In this document: positions 62,163-64,000 of the stretch, in pieces
How the letters are laid out: every line of letters starts with the position of its first letter
Numbering within the stretch: position 1 is the first letter of the stretch
Assembly (NCBI RefSeq): GCF_007993035.1
Contig: NZ_VOOS01000002.1
Span: forward strand, 248,001 to 312,000
DNA: 64,000 nucleotides
Direction: 5' to 3'
Source: Vicingus serpentipes
Lineage (GTDB): Bacteria; Bacteroidota; Bacteroidia; Flavobacteriales_E; Vicingaceae
Program-made: the position numbers and the translations under genes
The notes under the pieces: generated by a model
The model's input: the letters and a program-made list of their open reading frames with translations, nothing else
The model's database searches: none
Told to the model about the DNA's origin: nothing

Positions 62163-63158
62163 TTAATTTTTAAAGTTTTTTAATAACTCTTCGAATTTAG
62201 CTATAGTATCCTCTAGCGATAAATCCGATTTTCCTCCTGCGGCATAAATGTGTCCACCACCTTGAAAATGAGTATTTGCAAATTCATTCACAAAAACATC
62301 ATCTTTTGATCTAAAAGACATACTTATATCTTGTTCTTTTTCTGTTATTAATGCTGAAAATTTAATTCCATTAATAGATAATGGATAATTAACCAATCCT
62401 TCCGTGTCTCCTTTTTGAAAATTAAATTCTTTAAGTTCCTTTTGTGATAAAGATATATATGCCGCATTATATTCTGGAAAAACCTTCATTTTTTCAGTTA
62501 ACGCATAGCCTAACAATCTTAATCGCTTTTCAGAATATGTATCATAAACTTTTTCGTGAATTTTAGACCCATTAGCTCCTAATTCTAAAAAATGTGCAAT
62601 AATTTGATGAGTTTTAGCAGTTGTTGAGGGGAATCTAAAAGAACCTGTATCTGTCATAATTCCACAATACAAACATTCTGAGATATCTTTTGTTAATGAA
62701 TCAAGCTCACCTAATTGATCAATAAATTCATAAACCAACTGAGCTGTTGAACAGCAATTTGTATCAACGTAATAATGATTAGCAAATTCTTGAGGATTTT
62801 GATGATGATCAATTACAATCTTACTAGCTTTTGAATCTCCAATGACCTCTCCTAATTCACCTATTCTACCTAAAGCATTATAATCTAGAGAAAATATTAA
62901 ATCGGAATTATCGATATGATTAAAACCAATTTCTCTGTCTTTATCAAAATAAACTATCTCATCCGATAAAGACATCCATTTTAAAAAATCAGGAAAAGCA
63001 TCAGGAACAATTACAACCACTTTTTTTCCTTTATTTTTTAAAAAATGATATAGCCCTAAAGATGAACCTATCGCATCACCATCAGGAGATTTATGTGTTG
63101 TAATTACAATATAATTTGCTTGCTCTACCTCTTTCTTAATTTCTTCAAAATTCATCAT
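62163..63158 (-). CDS. DHH-family phosphoesterase (NrnA-like)
   Basis: 331 residues. DHH subfamily 1 motifs: IVITTHKSPDGDAIGSSLGL (DxD), LIFSLDYNALGR, KIVIDHHQNPQEF (DHH), GIMTDTGSFRFPST and the C-terminal DHHA1 GGGHIYAAGG. These enzymes degrade nanoRNA and the nucleotide pAp or act on cyclic dinucleotides; which applies here is not clear. Cytoplasmic. It lies 5 bp ahead of gldI, as commonly seen in Flavobacteriales. The ATG at 63155 is an alternative start. Confidence 0.93.
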   Translation of the reverse strand: MMNFEEIKKEVEQANYIVITTHKSPDGDAIGSSLGLYHFLKNKGKKVVVIVPDAFPDFLKWMSLSDEIVYFDKDREIGFNHIDNSDLIFSLDYNALGRIGELGEVIGDSKASKIVIDHHQNPQEFANHYYVDTNCCSTAQLVYEFIDQLGELDSLTKDISECLYCGIMTDTGSFRFPSTTAKTHQIIAHFLELGANGSKIHEKVYDTYSEKRLRLLGYALTEKMKVFPEYNAAYISLSQKELKEFNFQKGDTEGLVNYPLSINGIKFSALITEKEQDISMSFRSKDDVFVNEFANTHFQGGGHIYAAGGKSDLSLEDTIAKFEELLKNFKN

Positions 63159-63176
63159 CTTATTCTTTTATAAGCA

Positions 63177-63202
63177 AAAAACCCCGCTAATTGCGGGGCT
63201 AA
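63177..63202 (-). terminator. terminator after the CxxCxGxG protein gene
   Basis: CCCCGC-TAATT-GCGGGG hairpin; on the minus strand a T-run follows. It separates the 63223-63927 gene from the nrnA-like gene. Confidence 0.8.
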
Positions 63203-63222
63203 ATTTAATATTTATTGTTGGA

Positions 63223-63927
63223 TTAAAATCCAGTACCGTAGAATCCTGTCTTAGGTGTAGTCATATGCTCAATTAAAATACCTACACAACCCATATCGCT
63301 TGATTTAACTAGTTTCCCTTTCCCTTTAGAAACACTAGACTTTCCAGAACCTCCTTCGTTAGGAATAGAAATTTCAAAAATTAGTCTTTGAGTAGTTTCA
63401 ACTGAAAATTCTAATTCAGTTGCTAAATTATCTTGAGTATTATCATACAATAAAGATTTTTGTTTTTCATAAACAATAGAAGTTTGTTTACTCGTAACTT
63501 CTTTCTGCTCTCCAGTTGCTACTTGACCAGAGCCATTACAATCATAACATACATCTCCATCACTAGTTCCTGAACCAGAACAAGCATCACAAGAAGCTAA
63601 AACATCTTCCATTTCCTTAGTCTCTGTTACTTTTTCTACCTTTACTTTTTTATTTTCATATACCTTAAATTCTAAACCTGAACCCAAATTTTCGTCCATA
63701 CATAAAGATATTCTATAATCCTGTCCTTTGTAAACAATTACACTCAACTCTGAAGTTTGCCCTTTTCCAAATAGAGCACTTTTTGATTGTCCATTTGGTT
63801 TATACATATCATTTTCAGAAGGCTCACAATAGCTATCGTGAAAATTATTACAATACTGGGCAAAAGACAATGACGGCAATGCTAAAATTGCTAAACCTAA
63901 AATTATTTTTTTATAAAAATGCTTCAT
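63223..63927 (-). CDS. exported protein with two CxxCxGxG motifs, function unknown
   Basis: 234 residues. The signal sequence IILGLAILALPSLSFAQ is followed by a beta-rich part (GQTSELSVIVYKGQDYRISL, CMDENLGSGLEFKVYENKKV), then two zinc-finger-like motifs of the DnaJ/HSP40 kind, CDACSGSG and CYDCNGSG (~residues 113-133), and a C-terminal section ending CVGILIEHMTTPKTGFYGTG. Such conserved exported proteins occur in Bacteroidota without known function. A CxxCxGxG pair in an exported protein is unusual since DnaJ is cytoplasmic. 25 bp from the next frame upstream. Confidence 0.75.
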   Translation of the reverse strand: MKHFYKKIILGLAILALPSLSFAQYCNNFHDSYCEPSENDMYKPNGQSKSALFGKGQTSELSVIVYKGQDYRISLCMDENLGSGLEFKVYENKKVKVEKVTETKEMEDVLASCDACSGSGTSDGDVCYDCNGSGQVATGEQKEVTSKQTSIVYEKQKSLLYDNTQDNLATELEFSVETTQRLIFEISIPNEGGSGKSSVSKGKGKLVKSSDMGCVGILIEHMTTPKTGFYGTGF

Positions 63928-63952
63928 CTTAATTTTATTTTTTTTAGCTTTC

Positions 63953-64000
63953 TTAAGCTTCTGTTTTAACTATATTGTTTCTTACTTCACTAATTTTTGC
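63953..64000 (-). CDS. C-terminal end of a minus-strand gene (partial)
   Basis: The minus strand is open to the window edge, reading AKISEVRNNIVKTEA before a TAA at 63953-63955. Fifteen residues are too few to identify the protein. Position 25 bp ahead of the next gene and codon use are consistent with a real gene end. Confidence 0.3.
   Translation of the reverse strand, partial: AKISEVRNNIVKTEA

Overview
The window looks like chromosomal DNA of a free-living, AT-rich member of the Bacteroidota, most likely order Flavobacteriales. Evidence: a C-terminal type IX secretion sorting domain on a chitinase, a TamL-type outer-membrane lipoprotein, a GldI-like lipoprotein, a 289-residue RpoD without region 1.1, many lipoproteins with short lipoboxes, and promoters of the Bacteroidota -7 type (TAnnTTTG). 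Several genes start with TTG or GTG. Genes are dense on both strands. No rRNA, tRNA, CRISPR array, prophage or insertion sequence was seen. The family is not determined; assignments are by eye, without database searches.

Layout. 1-5.6 kb: end of a peptide-type ABC permease, a DoxX/BT_3928-type membrane protein, a DUF1599 protein divergent from folP, then an SDR/DUF2867 protein and an RluE-like pseudouridine synthase. 5.6-13.7 kb (minus): a secreted GH18 chitinase, then an operon-like run parA-parB-DUF5683-dapB-lepB-lepB preceded by a UPF0173 hydrolase. 13.9-16.2 kb: oxidative-stress block perR-like regulator, 2-Cys peroxiredoxin, superoxide dismutase, and a secreted thioredoxin-like protein. 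16.3-21.6 kb: peptide utilisation (POT transporter, DPP-IV-type peptidase, M32 carboxypeptidase). 21.6-27.1 kb: small lipoprotein, pckA, an interrupted DUF6500-like ORF, a cupin, a Cys/Met-metabolism PLP enzyme and a HI0933-type flavoprotein.

27.1-34.4 kb: glycosyltransferase, an unusual phage/Mom-like protein and a DUF4268 protein in tight linkage; exonuclease III; a dispersed-repeat patch; cyclophilin, pyrB-pyrR and rpsA. 34.6-38.0 kb: ispH and a MarR-pirin-nitroreductase-CDGSH operon with a matching palindrome in two of its promoter regions. 38.0-44.2 kb: purC, a lipoprotein, an acyltransferase, and htpG-lemA-TPM-TPM. 44.5-50.3 kb: envelope genes (PorE-like TPR/PD40/OmpA protein divergent from tamL) plus a SpoU methyltransferase. 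50.4-58.4 kb: core genes fbaA-accD, rpsO-pnp, rpoD, rpe, an alpha/beta hydrolase, an S4 protein and a PyrR-like phosphoribosyltransferase. 58.5-63.9 kb (minus): a run of five FKBP-type prolyl isomerase genes ending in gldI, then an NrnA-like phosphoesterase and a secreted protein with CxxCxGxG motifs.

Most of the window is ordinary core genome. No convincing new multi-gene system was found. The best candidates for a second look are the interrupted DUF6500-like ORF with its upstream palindrome, the Mom-like/DUF4268/glycosyltransferase trio, the five-gene periplasmic FKBP cluster, and the MarR and PerR-like operators.
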